A DNA stretch of 37,553 nucleotides from Gammaproteobacteria bacterium. Its GTDB lineage: Bacteria; Pseudomonadota; Gammaproteobacteria; Steroidobacterales; Steroidobacteraceae. Both the position numbers and the translations under genes were made by a program. The DNA is taken from the NCBI GenBank assembly GCA_025357835.1, contig JANYLM010000054.1, positions 1 through 37,553 on the forward strand, read 5' to 3'. The notes beneath the pieces are model-generated. The model was not told the origin of the DNA, ran no database searches, and was given only the letters and a program-made list of their open reading frames with translations. Positions 15,832-23,886 of this stretch are shown piece by piece; the stretch's first letter is position 1; each line of letters begins with the position of its first letter.

Positions 15832-15954
15832 CGGCACGCCCGGCCGATCGAACGTCCAGGTAATGGTCCGGGTTTGCACCGATCCCCATCGTGCCTTACC
15901 CCGCACGTGCGGCACCCGCCAGAACAGCTGACTGCCGCGTCGTACCAGATGCCC
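15805..15954 (-). other. Unassigned protein-like fragment
   Basis: Just past the end of the FG-GAP gene, the minus strand reads GHLVRRGSQLFWRVPHVRGK, then ARWGSVQTRTITWTFDRP, up to a TGA at 15807-15805. The composition and the RRG..FWRVPH.RG..R.G...TRT pattern look like a real protein end, but no start codon is close and I cannot name the family. It overlaps the last 27 bp of the AraC gene on the other strand. It may be the stub of a lost gene. Confidence 0.3.
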
Positions 15955-15980
15955 AGTTCCAGGGGACGCGTGCTGCGCGC

Positions 15981-17717
15981 TCAGTGCGCCGCCAGTGCCG
16001 TGGTATTGCTCCGGGTGGATCTGGGTCGCCGCACACCGCTTGAGATGATGAATACGCGGCCCGAGTGATGGCCTGAGACGGCGCTCCATCCGGAGGTGAT
16101 CAACAGATCCACGATCCCGTCGCCATCGATATCACCAATGCCAACGGCGTCAAAGCCAAAGGTGTCGCCGGGCGTGCGACAGGTGTAGGTCTTCATCAGA
16201 TGACCGTTTTTGCCTGAGTACAGGTAGGCGCGTCCGCCGGACACGGCGGCCTTGCCGTACTGCCAGGCCCCGACTATCAGGTCCGCGTACCCATCGCCAT
16301 CAACATCTCCGGCGACCGAGGAACTGGTACCAAACCCCTCGCCCGCCGTTTGCCCTGTCAGTACCCGCAACTGCATGCCGGTGGATCCGGAGTGAATGTA
16401 GACCCTGCCGGTCGACACACCGAGCGCGTCATTGCTCCAGTCCGAGGCGTAGATGTCGCTGACGCCATCACCGTCCAGATCTCCGAGCACGGAGACAAAC
16501 ATGTAGCCGAGCATGCTGGCGGTGGCATCGGCCTCGATCGTAAACTTCGGGGTCGTGGTCAGACCGTCATAGACATAGACGCGGCCGTGATGGGTGGGTC
16601 CGGCAGCCGGCGCGCCGACCACGATAACCCGCTGGTTCCCCGATGAATAGCCGGTGACCGCGCTGCCAAAGCCATCGCCCAATCGCTCTCCGGAGAGCGT
16701 CAACAGCAAGGTACCATCCTTGCCGGAGTACACATACGCATGCCCAACATTTAGTGTTTCACCTTCCTTGCCCGGCGCGCCGATGATCACGTCGGCGTAA
16801 CCGTCGCCGTTGATGTCACCGACTCCGGACACGTGATTGCCGAACACTTCGTCTGAGCGCCGTGCCTTAAAGTCCATCAGCACCCGACCATCGCGCCCTG
16901 AATAAAGGTGAGCGACACCAGACGCGCCGGGGCCGCTGGCGATCACATCTGGAATTCCGTCCCCGTTGGTGTCGCCGGCCGCTTCGAGCCCACTGCCCAG
17001 CTGATCACCCGGGTTACCGTCGGCGGTCCACAGCAGCTTCCCAGTGTCGGCCGAGTAGACATAAATACGTCCGGCATTGGAACCGTTGTCGCCGTGGGTT
17101 GGGGCCGAGGTCACGATATCAGGGATACCATCGCCATCCACATCACCGAGCTTGCGGGCGATCCAGCCAAACTGATCGCCTGCGGCCTCGCCGTGCCATT
17201 CGCGGATGATCCGGACGGGTTCCACGAACGGTTGCTGAAAATCCTCGGCATGCGGTAGGAGTTTGACGAATCGCGGATCATCCCGCAGTCCAGCCAGGTG
17301 CACGTCGTCCGTCATCTCGGTCATGTCATACCGATGCGTGGCCTGGGCGCGTTGCAGCCAGCGCAGCGCTCGCTCGGAATCGTGTTTCGCGGCATAGGCC
17401 GATCCGATGCCGTAAAGGGCTCGCGGCGAATCCGGGTCGACTCTAAGGGAGCGCTGCAGGGCCGTGATCGCCTGATCAAACTGCTTCAGCTGGAGGTTTG
17501 CCATCCCAAGGGCGCGCCACGCAGGCGCGTTGCCGGATTCCATGGTGGTGATCCGGCGCAATGCTCTAGCTGCCCCCGTGGCATCACCGTTGCGCAGCCG
17601 CAGCAGCGCCTCGCTCAATTGCGCGGAGTCCGCTGTCCAGCAAGGCGCCGTCAAAAACCCCATCGCCAGTGCCACGGCAATCGTTCTGAAGCGTAAGCAT
17701 TGGAGAGGTGAGCGCAT
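15981..17717 (-). CDS. Exported TPR and FG-GAP repeat protein
   Basis: This 578-residue protein has an N-terminal signal peptide (FRTIAVALAMGFLTAPCWTA). Two to three tetratricopeptide-like repeats follow (about residues 34-130, e.g. PAWRALGMANLQLKQFDQAI and PRALYGIGSAYAAKHDSERA). Then come about seven FG-GAP/integrin-alpha-type blades (about 170-560). Each blade has FGxxxxxxGDxxGDGxxDxxxG, with calcium-loop sequences such as DVDGDGIPD, DTNGDGIPD, DINGDGYAD, DLDGDGVSD and DVDGDGYAD, and a GRxYVYSG strand. It should fold as a calcium-bound beta-propeller at the cell surface or in the periplasm, probably for binding proteins or glycans. The TPR plus FG-GAP pairing is less usual. It is transcribed towards the AraC gene and appears monocistronic. 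Confidence 0.88.
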   Translation of the reverse strand: MRSPLQCLRFRTIAVALAMGFLTAPCWTADSAQLSEALLRLRNGDATGAARALRRITTMESGNAPAWRALGMANLQLKQFDQAITALQRSLRVDPDSPRALYGIGSAYAAKHDSERALRWLQRAQATHRYDMTEMTDDVHLAGLRDDPRFVKLLPHAEDFQQPFVEPVRIIREWHGEAAGDQFGWIARKLGDVDGDGIPDIVTSAPTHGDNGSNAGRIYVYSADTGKLLWTADGNPGDQLGSGLEAAGDTNGDGIPDVIASGPGASGVAHLYSGRDGRVLMDFKARRSDEVFGNHVSGVGDINGDGYADVIIGAPGKEGETLNVGHAYVYSGKDGTLLLTLSGERLGDGFGSAVTGYSSGNQRVIVVGAPAAGPTHHGRVYVYDGLTTTPKFTIEADATASMLGYMFVSVLGDLDGDGVSDIYASDWSNDALGVSTGRVYIHSGSTGMQLRVLTGQTAGEGFGTSSSVAGDVDGDGYADLIVGAWQYGKAAVSGGRAYLYSGKNGHLMKTYTCRTPGDTFGFDAVGIGDIDGDGIVDLLITSGWSAVSGHHSGRVFIISSGVRRPRSTRSNTTALAAH

Positions 17718-17866
17718 GGCCGGGGCAGAATTGATGAGTTGTTCGCCGGACTATAACAATCCCGCTGCAATCCACTGTTACAAGTATTGCTAGTTTCGGT
17801 TCTTGCGACTCGTTTGTGGCCAGTAGGCAATCATCCGGCCGGCCCGTACCGTAGTCGCCTCGGCGG

Positions 17867-18604
17867 TCAATGTCCGACCAGGTGGGTTGTGTACTCCGAC
17901 CACCACGGTTGATAGTAAAGCCACGTTGCAACCACCTGATTGGCGAGGCACCATGAGAATGCAAGGACATAGGTCGGATGCAGGCGGCGCCGCGTGACCA
18001 GATCATATGCCCCGAGGCCCAACATGAGGACGAGAGTACCGGCGTAAGTTTCGACCATGAAAGGCAAAAATCCGACGTGGAAATTACCGTCCAGCAAATA
18101 GCTTACAACCCGTCGAATACCGGGTTCCGTAAGCACAAGCGTCCCCATCAGCATCAAGCGCTTGTGTTTCGTAGCCGTCTGGCGCAGTCGGAGCCCCGCG
18201 ACGAATAGCGCGGTTGATGCGAGCACGTTGGTGAACTGAACGCTCATGAAGGGGAAGCTAGTATCTGGAGCAGCGTATTTCAGCGTCTTCGTGACGATAA
18301 CGGTGGCGATCGCAAGGACCGCCATCAGTGGGATCATCGCAACCGCAGTGATGCCAAGGCGACGGTGCAGCGCCTGGTTGCCGCGGCGAATGAGCACTAT
18401 CTGCGTGGTTAGCAATGCCAGCCACGACACAAACGCGAGCGCATGCGCATGCACGATCCAAGGATAATGGAGCGTGCCTTCTGTGAATTTCGCTGCCATT
18501 TCAAGTCCAAATCCCGCGACCGTCGCTGTCCAAATCAGCACTGCGTAAAAAAGGAAGAAGCTCCTATCATACCGATCGGTGGCGGCGCGCTCCTGTGGTG
18601 TCAT
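17867..18604 (-). CDS. Multi-pass membrane protein with LHRRLG and HKR motifs
   Basis: This 245-residue protein has about six to seven hydrophobic segments (e.g. FFLFYAVLIWTATVAGFGLE, WIVHAHALAFVSWLALLTTQ, VAMIPLMAVLAIATVIVT). LHRRLG after the second helix and KHKRLMLMG later resemble the His/Arg pattern of DUF2306 and related cytochrome b-like small membrane families. No function can be named. The frame is open to 18688, but the ATG at 18604 (AGAAGG upstream, MTPQERAATDRYDRSFFLFY) leaves a short cytoplasmic tail before the first helix and is preferred. The next gene on this strand is the FG-GAP gene, with a 149-bp gap, so an operon is uncertain. Confidence 0.6.
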   Translation of the reverse strand: MTPQERAATDRYDRSFFLFYAVLIWTATVAGFGLEMAAKFTEGTLHYPWIVHAHALAFVSWLALLTTQIVLIRRGNQALHRRLGITAVAMIPLMAVLAIATVIVTKTLKYAAPDTSFPFMSVQFTNVLASTALFVAGLRLRQTATKHKRLMLMGTLVLTEPGIRRVVSYLLDGNFHVGFLPFMVETYAGTLVLMLGLGAYDLVTRRRLHPTYVLAFSWCLANQVVATWLYYQPWWSEYTTHLVGH

Positions 18605-18917
18605 TTGCCCGTTGACCTTCTGATTTTTATCGTGAGGATCCCGCCAAAACTGCTCTACGCCGAGGCCGCAGCTTTCTTTGAGACCCACTCGTACCTTATC
18701 TGAAAAACAAAACGAAGCCTACAACAGTCGCCAGAGTTGCAATTGCATGAAGTGGCCGGTCACGGCTCATTTGACCTGAAAACGGTTGCGGGACGAGCTG
18801 CAACGCGCTTAGGGTCGATCTGATGACGCCCTGTATCCAGGCTGCGCTTGTTATGCTTCTCGCGGCGACTCTGATGTGGGCTTTGCATCGCTGCGGCGCG
18901 CTGCGATAGAGGTAGAT
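18605..18917. other. Stretch without a confident gene
   Basis: Nothing convincing is encoded here. A 28-codon plus-strand frame at 18823-18909 gives a small hydrophobic peptide (ALVMLLAATLMWALHR at its centre) but has no ribosome-binding site; it may be chance. The 3' end carries GAGG before the VOC stub. Confidence 0.3.
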
Positions 18918-19088
18918 ATGTCAGTAAAACGAATTGTCGTCGATATATGTACACAGGATATTGCAGCTGCCAAACACTTTTACCGAGACATACTCGGCCT
19001 CGAGTTATTGATGGATCATGGCTGGATCGCGCTTAGGCTTATCGAACCTAATCAGGGTTCACGTGCAAGGTTGCACTGCTCCTGCTAG
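18918..19088 (+). pseudogene. VOC-family protein, N-terminal stub
   Basis: The first 37 residues (MSVKRIVVDICTQDIAAAKH, then FYRDILGLELLMDHGWI) are a typical first module of a glyoxalase/bleomycin-resistance-type VOC protein. The phrase D...A..FY.dIlGLEl is diagnostic. After ALRLIEPNQGS the sequence becomes unrelated and the frame stops at 56 residues; the family is normally about 115-140 residues. The remaining strands and metal ligands are missing, so it is a truncated gene. The joint lies near 19050. Confidence 0.7.
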
Positions 19089-19142
19089 GTAACCAAGAGT
19101 TTCTCGCGGGTGCCCGCGGCGCGGCGGTCCGCTCATCGCGCT

Positions 19143-19168
19143 GGCGGCGGCCCGCGGCGGCCGCCGCC
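19143..19168 (-). terminator. Strong GC hairpin after the exported-protein gene
   Basis: GGCGGCGGCC (19143-19152) and GGCCGCCGCC (19159-19168) form a perfect 10-bp stem with a 6-nt loop, 7 bp beyond the stop codon of the minus-strand gene at 19176. No T run follows on the minus strand, so it is a terminator-like or mRNA-protecting hairpin, not a canonical rho-independent terminator. Confidence 0.45.
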
Positions 19169-19175
19169 GATACGC

Positions 19176-19757
19176 TTATTTTACCGGCGCCATCAGGTGC
19201 TGGTACGGGGTGCCCGCCCACATGATATACGGCACGCTGGAATCCGGCTCCGCGGCCTTCGGGTACTGGTCGTAGAAACTCGGGTCGGCGCCGACAACCA
19301 TGACATGGGGCCCGGTCTTGATCCAGTGATTCTCGGCGGTGGGCTTCTCGGCATACGGATCGGTGTTGCTGGCGTCTGTGCCTCCCTCGAGCATGTACAT
19401 CATGCCTACCTTGCCGGCGGGTGGCGGCTTGTGCGCAATCAAGGCATGCACCCATTCCATGGCGTTCGCGTCCATGCACATGGGATCGGGACCCGGCGTC
19501 GCCGGGTTGTCCGGCATGCATGTGAAACCATTGGTGCCTTTGCGCACCGTCCGCATCTTGCCGTCCGCATCCATCGTAACGATGGTCGCGTTCTTGCCGA
19601 CGGAAGCCGGCGCGGCGCTCATCGCGCTCTTGATGAGCTCGGCATCGGTCGGTGCGGCCTTTGCGGCTGGCTGGGGCGTGTCCGCCATCGCCAATAGGGT
19701 CAGACTCAAGGGCGCAATGCCCAGAATCAGCATTGCAATGGAAGTTCTCATTAGCAT
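19176..19757 (-). CDS. Uncharacterised exported protein, FTCMPD / PDPMCMD motifs
   Basis: This is a 193-residue protein with a signal peptide (LMRTSIAMLILGIAPLSLTL, then LAMADTP). The mature part has a distinctive conserved-looking core: VRKGTNGFTCMPDNPATPGP, then DPMCMDANAMEWVHALIAHK and PPPAGKVGMMYMLEGGTDAS, then GPHVMVVGADPSFYDQYP. Two Cys residues, in FTCMPD and PMCMD, could form a disulfide or bind metal, and methionine is plentiful. I have seen similar hypothetical proteins in soil Proteobacteria and Acidobacteria but know of no function. The ATG at 19757 follows GGGGG at fair spacing; an ATG at 19751 is also possible. It lies alone with a strong hairpin after its stop codon. Confidence 0.7.
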   Translation of the reverse strand: MLMRTSIAMLILGIAPLSLTLLAMADTPQPAAKAAPTDAELIKSAMSAAPASVGKNATIVTMDADGKMRTVRKGTNGFTCMPDNPATPGPDPMCMDANAMEWVHALIAHKPPPAGKVGMMYMLEGGTDASNTDPYAEKPTAENHWIKTGPHVMVVGADPSFYDQYPKAAEPDSSVPYIMWAGTPYQHLMAPVK

Positions 19758-19947
19758 GGCGCAGTCCCCCATTTCGATGTTCGCTTTGGATCATCATAGG
19801 CATTTCGAGCCCTCGCTCGAGCAACCCGTATAGCTGACATCCGCAAAGTTCGCATGTCAAGAATTGACATGACCATCCATGCAATTGCGCGCCGCAACAA
19901 TTGCAGCATGCGCGGACTCGTAAGCCCGCTGCTGTAGATCGCGCGAA

Positions 19948-20844
19948 TTACCCAGTTTCCGGCAAGCGTGCCGAGGGCGATTGGCGCATGCCGTCGGCTG
20001 CGTAGATCAGCAGCGCCGCCCAGATCATCGTGAATCCAATCGCTCGCGTGTGGTCGAATGGCTCGTGAAGCACGAACACGCCGCAAACGAATTGCAGCGA
20101 GGGTGCGATAAATTGTAATAGTCCCACCGTGGAGTAGGGGAGCAGGCGAGTTCCGTATGCGAACAGGAAGAGTACGATTGCGGTGAGGGGCCCGCTTCCG
20201 ATCAGCAGCGCAGTGATCGCGGGTCCAGTATGGCCTATCGCGCCGGCACCCACGGACTCGCACCAGAGCAGGTACGCGGCGGCGAAGGGGACGAGCAGCA
20301 GAGTTTCCGTGGCGAGCCCGGGCAGAGCTTCGACTTTTACGACCTTGCGGATTAGGCCATAGATGGCGAACGCGAACGCCAGCGTCAGTGCGATCCACGG
20401 CACGCCGTGGGCCATGACCGAAAGATAGCCGACACCGGCGGCCGCCAGCGCGACGGCTGTCCATTGCCCGGGGGTGAGCCTCTCGGAAAGAAAGACTAGG
20501 CCCAGCAACACATTGACCAGCGGGCCGATGAAATATCCCAGACTGGTGTCGACGACGTGATCGTTCATGACGCCCCAGACATATATAAGCCAGTTGAGAG
20601 ATATCAATGTTGCCGAGATGGCGAGTCTTAGGACGACACCGCGTTTGGCGAGCGTCGCTCGGAGCGTGGACAACTCACCCCGCAGGGCGAGCCACCCGAG
20701 TACGAACAGGCACGACCACACAATGCGGTGTGCGATGACCTGGAATGAGGAAACCTGGTGCAGCAGGTGGAAATAAAGCGGAAAGACGCCCCACATGACG
20801 AAAGCAGCCGCTGTCGGCACGAACCCCTGGCTGGCGGACTTCAT
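19948..20844 (-). CDS. rarD: RarD-type EamA-family transporter
   Basis: This 298-residue, ten-helix drug/metabolite transporter of the RarD subfamily has the opening FVMWGVFPLYFHLLHQVSSF and then VIAHRIVWS, the diagnostic RarD start. It continues with SLNWLIYVWGVMNDHVVDTS, then LGYFIGPLVNVLLGLVFLSE and RLTPGQW, which match RarD closely. YGLIRKVVKVEALPGLATET and LLPYSTVGLLQFIAPSLQF follow in the second half. The name comes from a chloramphenicol-sensitivity phenotype; the real substrate is not settled, and amino acids or other metabolites are likely. Length and motifs are complete. It appears monocistronic, divergent from a GST stub. Confidence 0.93.
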   Translation of the reverse strand: MKSASQGFVPTAAAFVMWGVFPLYFHLLHQVSSFQVIAHRIVWSCLFVLGWLALRGELSTLRATLAKRGVVLRLAISATLISLNWLIYVWGVMNDHVVDTSLGYFIGPLVNVLLGLVFLSERLTPGQWTAVALAAAGVGYLSVMAHGVPWIALTLAFAFAIYGLIRKVVKVEALPGLATETLLLVPFAAAYLLWCESVGAGAIGHTGPAITALLIGSGPLTAIVLFLFAYGTRLLPYSTVGLLQFIAPSLQFVCGVFVLHEPFDHTRAIGFTMIWAALLIYAADGMRQSPSARLPETG

Positions 20845-20985
20845 CGAACGATCGTCGCATTGCCCACGGTTTCGGCCATTTGCCTATGTTACCAACATAT
20901 GCAGGGCGCCCTCCAGAAATACGCTGGCACCCCATGAATATCCAGCAGCGTGAATGAGCCAGCTATGGGCTCACATTGAAGCCGG

Positions 20986-21420
20986 ATGCCCGCGACGGCG
21001 CGACGGGATCTTGGTGAAGCGCCGATGAATTGGACCATGATCTCGGAGGCCGACTTCGTAGCGCTGGCGGAATCGAAACCGTTGCGCAAGGAATTTCTGC
21101 TGACCATGGGACGCAAAGGGTTCTCCGATGAGGAGATGAGCAAGGCCCTGGAACGGCTGCGCCGTGCAATGACGCGAATGTCGCAGACTTTGCGTGCCAG
21201 CGGCGGACCTTGGTTGATGGGTTCCAGTCTCACGCTGGCCGACATCGCCATCCTACCGGTGCTGGTGCGAATGGCCGACATTGGTCTCGGCACATACTGG
21301 GAGCACCTGCCCGAAGTCGATGTCTGGCTCGCCGCGCTGCGAGCGCGTCCGGCGTTCTCGAAGACTTACTACTTTGGTTCCCTGCTGACTGAAAAGTATC
21401 CTGATTTGAAAATACCCTGA
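20986..21420 (+). pseudogene. Glutathione S-transferase C-terminal domain, 5'-truncated
   Basis: The plus strand encodes the all-helical C-terminal domain of a glutathione S-transferase. RLRRAMTRMSQTLRASGGPW, then LMGSSLTLADIAILPVLVRM (the N-capping S-LTLADI motif is diagnostic), YWEHLPEVDVWLAALRARPA and FSKTYYF follow in order. The thioredoxin-like N-terminal domain with the glutathione site is missing: an in-frame TGA lies just upstream at 20977-20979 and the preceding DNA matches nothing in the family. The longest frame from 20986 gives 144 residues against about 210-240 for intact enzymes. It is probably a pseudogene, though translation of a stand-alone C-domain cannot be excluded. Confidence 0.7.
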
Positions 21421-21629
21421 GTAGACGGTGGTGGCGGGGGCTTAAAAAAGCATAGCCGTAATCGCGTCGCTGATCGCGACGCGGGGGCTATTGGTGCTGG
21501 TGACGCATTTCGCCACCTTGCCGACGCCGCTGCCGGCGCTTGCTGCACGCATTGACCGCTTCGTCGCAGAAGACGGAAAGGCCCATATCCAGAGTTGCAG
21601 TAGTCGGTCAGTGGTGACTTTGAAATCCG

Positions 21630-22022
21630 TCACGGCTGCATAATGGTCGTGTCGATGGTGACGCCGGTTATCAATGTCCGGGTGACGGGTGTCTTGGCCG
21701 CGATTTCCAGAAGACGCTGTGTCTGTTCGGCAGTGAGCGGTTTAGAGAACGACAGCCTGCGGTCGATGTGACCCTTTTGATCTTCGTTCGCCGTGTAGCG
21801 AAGCCCGACCGTGATTTTTCCCAGCTCCCACTCCTTGCGGCCGGCGTACATCCGCAGTGTGATCGATGTACAGGCGCCGAGGCTGGCGAGCAGCAGCTCA
21901 TAGGGCGAAGCGCCCGAATCGCTCCCGCCGCGCGCGATCGGCTCGTCGGCCGTCAAGCGATGATGGCCGGAGGCAATTTGTTGGGCGAAGTGGAATTCGC
22001 TGGTGACCGTAATGTGAGCCAT
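21630..22022 (-). CDS. OsmC-family protein
   Basis: This 130-residue OsmC/Ohr-type protein belongs to a family of thiol peroxidases that reduce organic hydroperoxides, or related proteins of unknown role. The core ARGGSDSGASPYELLLASLG, then ACTSITLRMYAGRKEW, contains the first conserved Cys (about residue 51). The second Cys of peroxidase-active OsmC/Ohr would lie in the later helix, but TPVTRTLITGVTIDTTI has none, so the resolving or peroxidatic partner seems missing and peroxidase activity is doubtful. AGGAGATCCC precedes the ATG. It lies 55 bp downstream of the Mur-ligase gene and may be the last gene of the cyanophycin operon, though a functional link is not obvious. Confidence 0.88.
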   Translation of the reverse strand: MAHITVTSEFHFAQQIASGHHRLTADEPIARGGSDSGASPYELLLASLGACTSITLRMYAGRKEWELGKITVGLRYTANEDQKGHIDRRLSFSKPLTAEQTQRLLEIAAKTPVTRTLITGVTIDTTIMQP

Positions 22023-22077
22023 GGGATCTCCTGGAATTGTTGCTCCGCTGTCCAGTCTACCTGTTGGCGGCGATGAA

Positions 22078-23886
22078 TTATCGGGTCTCCAGCATCGCCA
22101 CTATCGTGGCGCGCGCGCTTGGCGAGTGTAGGGGTAGCGCGAGCACGTCGCCGGGGCGCGCCCAGTCGAGAGCGTAGCGCGCCGCCTCAACTTCGCTGGC
22201 GCGGACGGGCAGGCTTGAATCCGGCAGTCCCAGACGCAGCAGCTCGGCGCGGATAATACGCGGTACTTCGCCCGGTGCGCGCCCCCTTAGATGAGCCTCA
22301 TCCTCTTTCACTACAATGAGGTCGGGTCGAAATTCGGCGGCTGCCTGGGCCAGTTCCTCGATAGCGGCGTCCTTACGGTTGCCGGCGTGGCCGAGCAGCA
22401 CTCCAAGGCGGCCTGCGCCGCCACGCAAGTGCTCGGCCACCTTAAGAAACCCGCGCAGGCCATCGGGATTGTGGGCATAGTCGATCAACACCTGCACTCC
22501 GCCCACCTGAAAACGCATCATCCGTCCGGGATTGTCTTTGAGGTTGGAGCCAAACCGCGCGAACACCGCGGCGATGGTGGCCGGTGCGATACCAAGCGCC
22601 ACCGCGGCAAGGGCGGCGCCGGCCAGGTTCGACACGTTGTAGCTTGCAACTCCATCCATCGATAACGGCATGGAAGAAATCGGCCCCAAGTCCCGCTCGG
22701 CACCGCCGTCGCTCAGCCACAGACGGCCCTCACGCACGCCGCAGGTCGAGGCACCGCGCTCGCGATATTCGCGCAAGGTGGCATGATCGGCATCCAGAGC
22801 GAACCAGCCCAAGGGTGGACAGCGGCCGAACCGCCGCGCCAGCCCATCCGCCTGTGCCCGCAACAGTGCATCATCGGCATTCAGCACCAACAAGCCGGCG
22901 GGTACTACGGCACCTGCGACCGCGAGCTTCACCTCCGCAAGGCCGGCCAGGTCATGGATACCGTATTCGCCGAAATGATCGGCGCTCACATTGGTGACCA
23001 CCGCCGTATCGGCATGAGGTACGGCAATCCCTCGACGCAAAATGCCGCCGCGCGCGGTTTCCAGAATGGCTGCCTCCGTGCGCGGCTCGCGCATCACCAT
23101 GCGCGCTCCGGCAGGCCCGGAATAATCGCCGAGAGCCAGCGATTCATCATCGAGGAACACCCCGTCGGTGCAGTTATACGCCGCCCGCCAGCCATGTTCT
23201 CGCGCGCAGGCGGCCAGAATACGCACCGTGGTGGTCTTGCCGTTGGACCCTGTGACGATGGCCGTGGGTATGTCTCGAAGCTCATCCCATCGAACGTCGG
23301 CGATATCCGGCAAAGCGGTTAGCCCGAAATGGCATCCGCCCACGCCGGCCCCCAGGGTCAGCTCCGACTCATCGAGAACATGCGGCAGCTCCCGGCTCGC
23401 GGCCGCATCGAGCAATGCGCGGAGCCGTGGGTTTGACTCAAGGGAGGCTAGACGTTCAAAGCGCGCGAACGCTGCGAATTCATCGATGACGGGTCTAGGT
23501 TCCGGTTGTGGATTCGCCGGGTCCTCGGCGGCTTCCAAGGCCTGCGCAATTAGGGTCTCTTCAATACCCTGCCAGCGTAGCGGGTCGCGCTCGAGCAAGG
23601 CCGCGCACAGTGCCCATTCATTGACTTCGGTTGCCAGGAACAACTGGTCATTGGGAGCTGTGATTGCCAGCGAAGCACCGTCGGCGTGCCTGCGGGCAAT
23701 GGCGCGCCGGTCGGCCCAGCCCAGTCGTGCGCCAGCGCGCTCAACACGTGCTTGCCAAGCCGCGATCAGAGCATCGTCGATGCTCATGCCGACGACGTCG
23801 AGCACCGCACCCGTGGCAGCAAAAAACAAATTGCCGCCGGTGAGTCGCCGCGAATCCTCGAACGGCAGCGCGGACGGAGCGCTCAG
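22078..23886 (-). CDS. Stand-alone Mur-ligase-type cyanophycin synthetase paralogue
   Basis: This protein is related to the Mur-ligase (M) half of cyanophycin synthetase and contains no ATP-grasp domain. An N-terminal region of about 200 residues (e.g. LIAAWQARVERAGARLGWAD) leads to the ATP-binding loop IVTGSNGKTTTVRIL, then ETARGGILRRG, NVSADHFGEYGI, VLNADD and NPGRMMRFQVGGVQVLIDYA with HNPDG. All are Mur-ligase signatures, so it should activate a carboxylate with ATP and join it to an amine. The first ATG/GTG/TTG-type start is TTG at 23829, but coding similarity to family N-termini (SRRLTGGNLFF) continues upstream. CTG at 23886-23884 overlaps the cphA stop as CTGA, with GGAG 8 nt before it, and is my preferred, translationally coupled start (602 residues). 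It probably cooperates with CphA or makes a variant peptide; this is inference. Confidence 0.82.
   Translation of the reverse strand: MSAPSALPFEDSRRLTGGNLFFAATGAVLDVVGMSIDDALIAAWQARVERAGARLGWADRRAIARRHADGASLAITAPNDQLFLATEVNEWALCAALLERDPLRWQGIEETLIAQALEAAEDPANPQPEPRPVIDEFAAFARFERLASLESNPRLRALLDAAASRELPHVLDESELTLGAGVGGCHFGLTALPDIADVRWDELRDIPTAIVTGSNGKTTTVRILAACAREHGWRAAYNCTDGVFLDDESLALGDYSGPAGARMVMREPRTEAAILETARGGILRRGIAVPHADTAVVTNVSADHFGEYGIHDLAGLAEVKLAVAGAVVPAGLLVLNADDALLRAQADGLARRFGRCPPLGWFALDADHATLREYRERGASTCGVREGRLWLSDGGAERDLGPISSMPLSMDGVASYNVSNLAGAALAAVALGIAPATIAAVFARFGSNLKDNPGRMMRFQVGGVQVLIDYAHNPDGLRGFLKVAEHLRGGAGRLGVLLGHAGNRKDAAIEELAQAAAEFRPDLIVVKEDEAHLRGRAPGEVPRIIRAELLRLGLPDSSLPVRASEVEAARYALDWARPGDVLALPLHSPSARATIVAMLETR

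Noticed and set aside
18823..18909. 28-residue hydrophobic small ORF
   Set aside because: No ribosome-binding site and no known family; a short hydrophobic frame is expected by chance at this length.
21464..21650. Plus-strand open stretch reading IASLIATRGLLVLVTHFATL
   Set aside because: It slightly resembles a histidine-phosphatase end (LVTH), but no further motif or start codon supports it.
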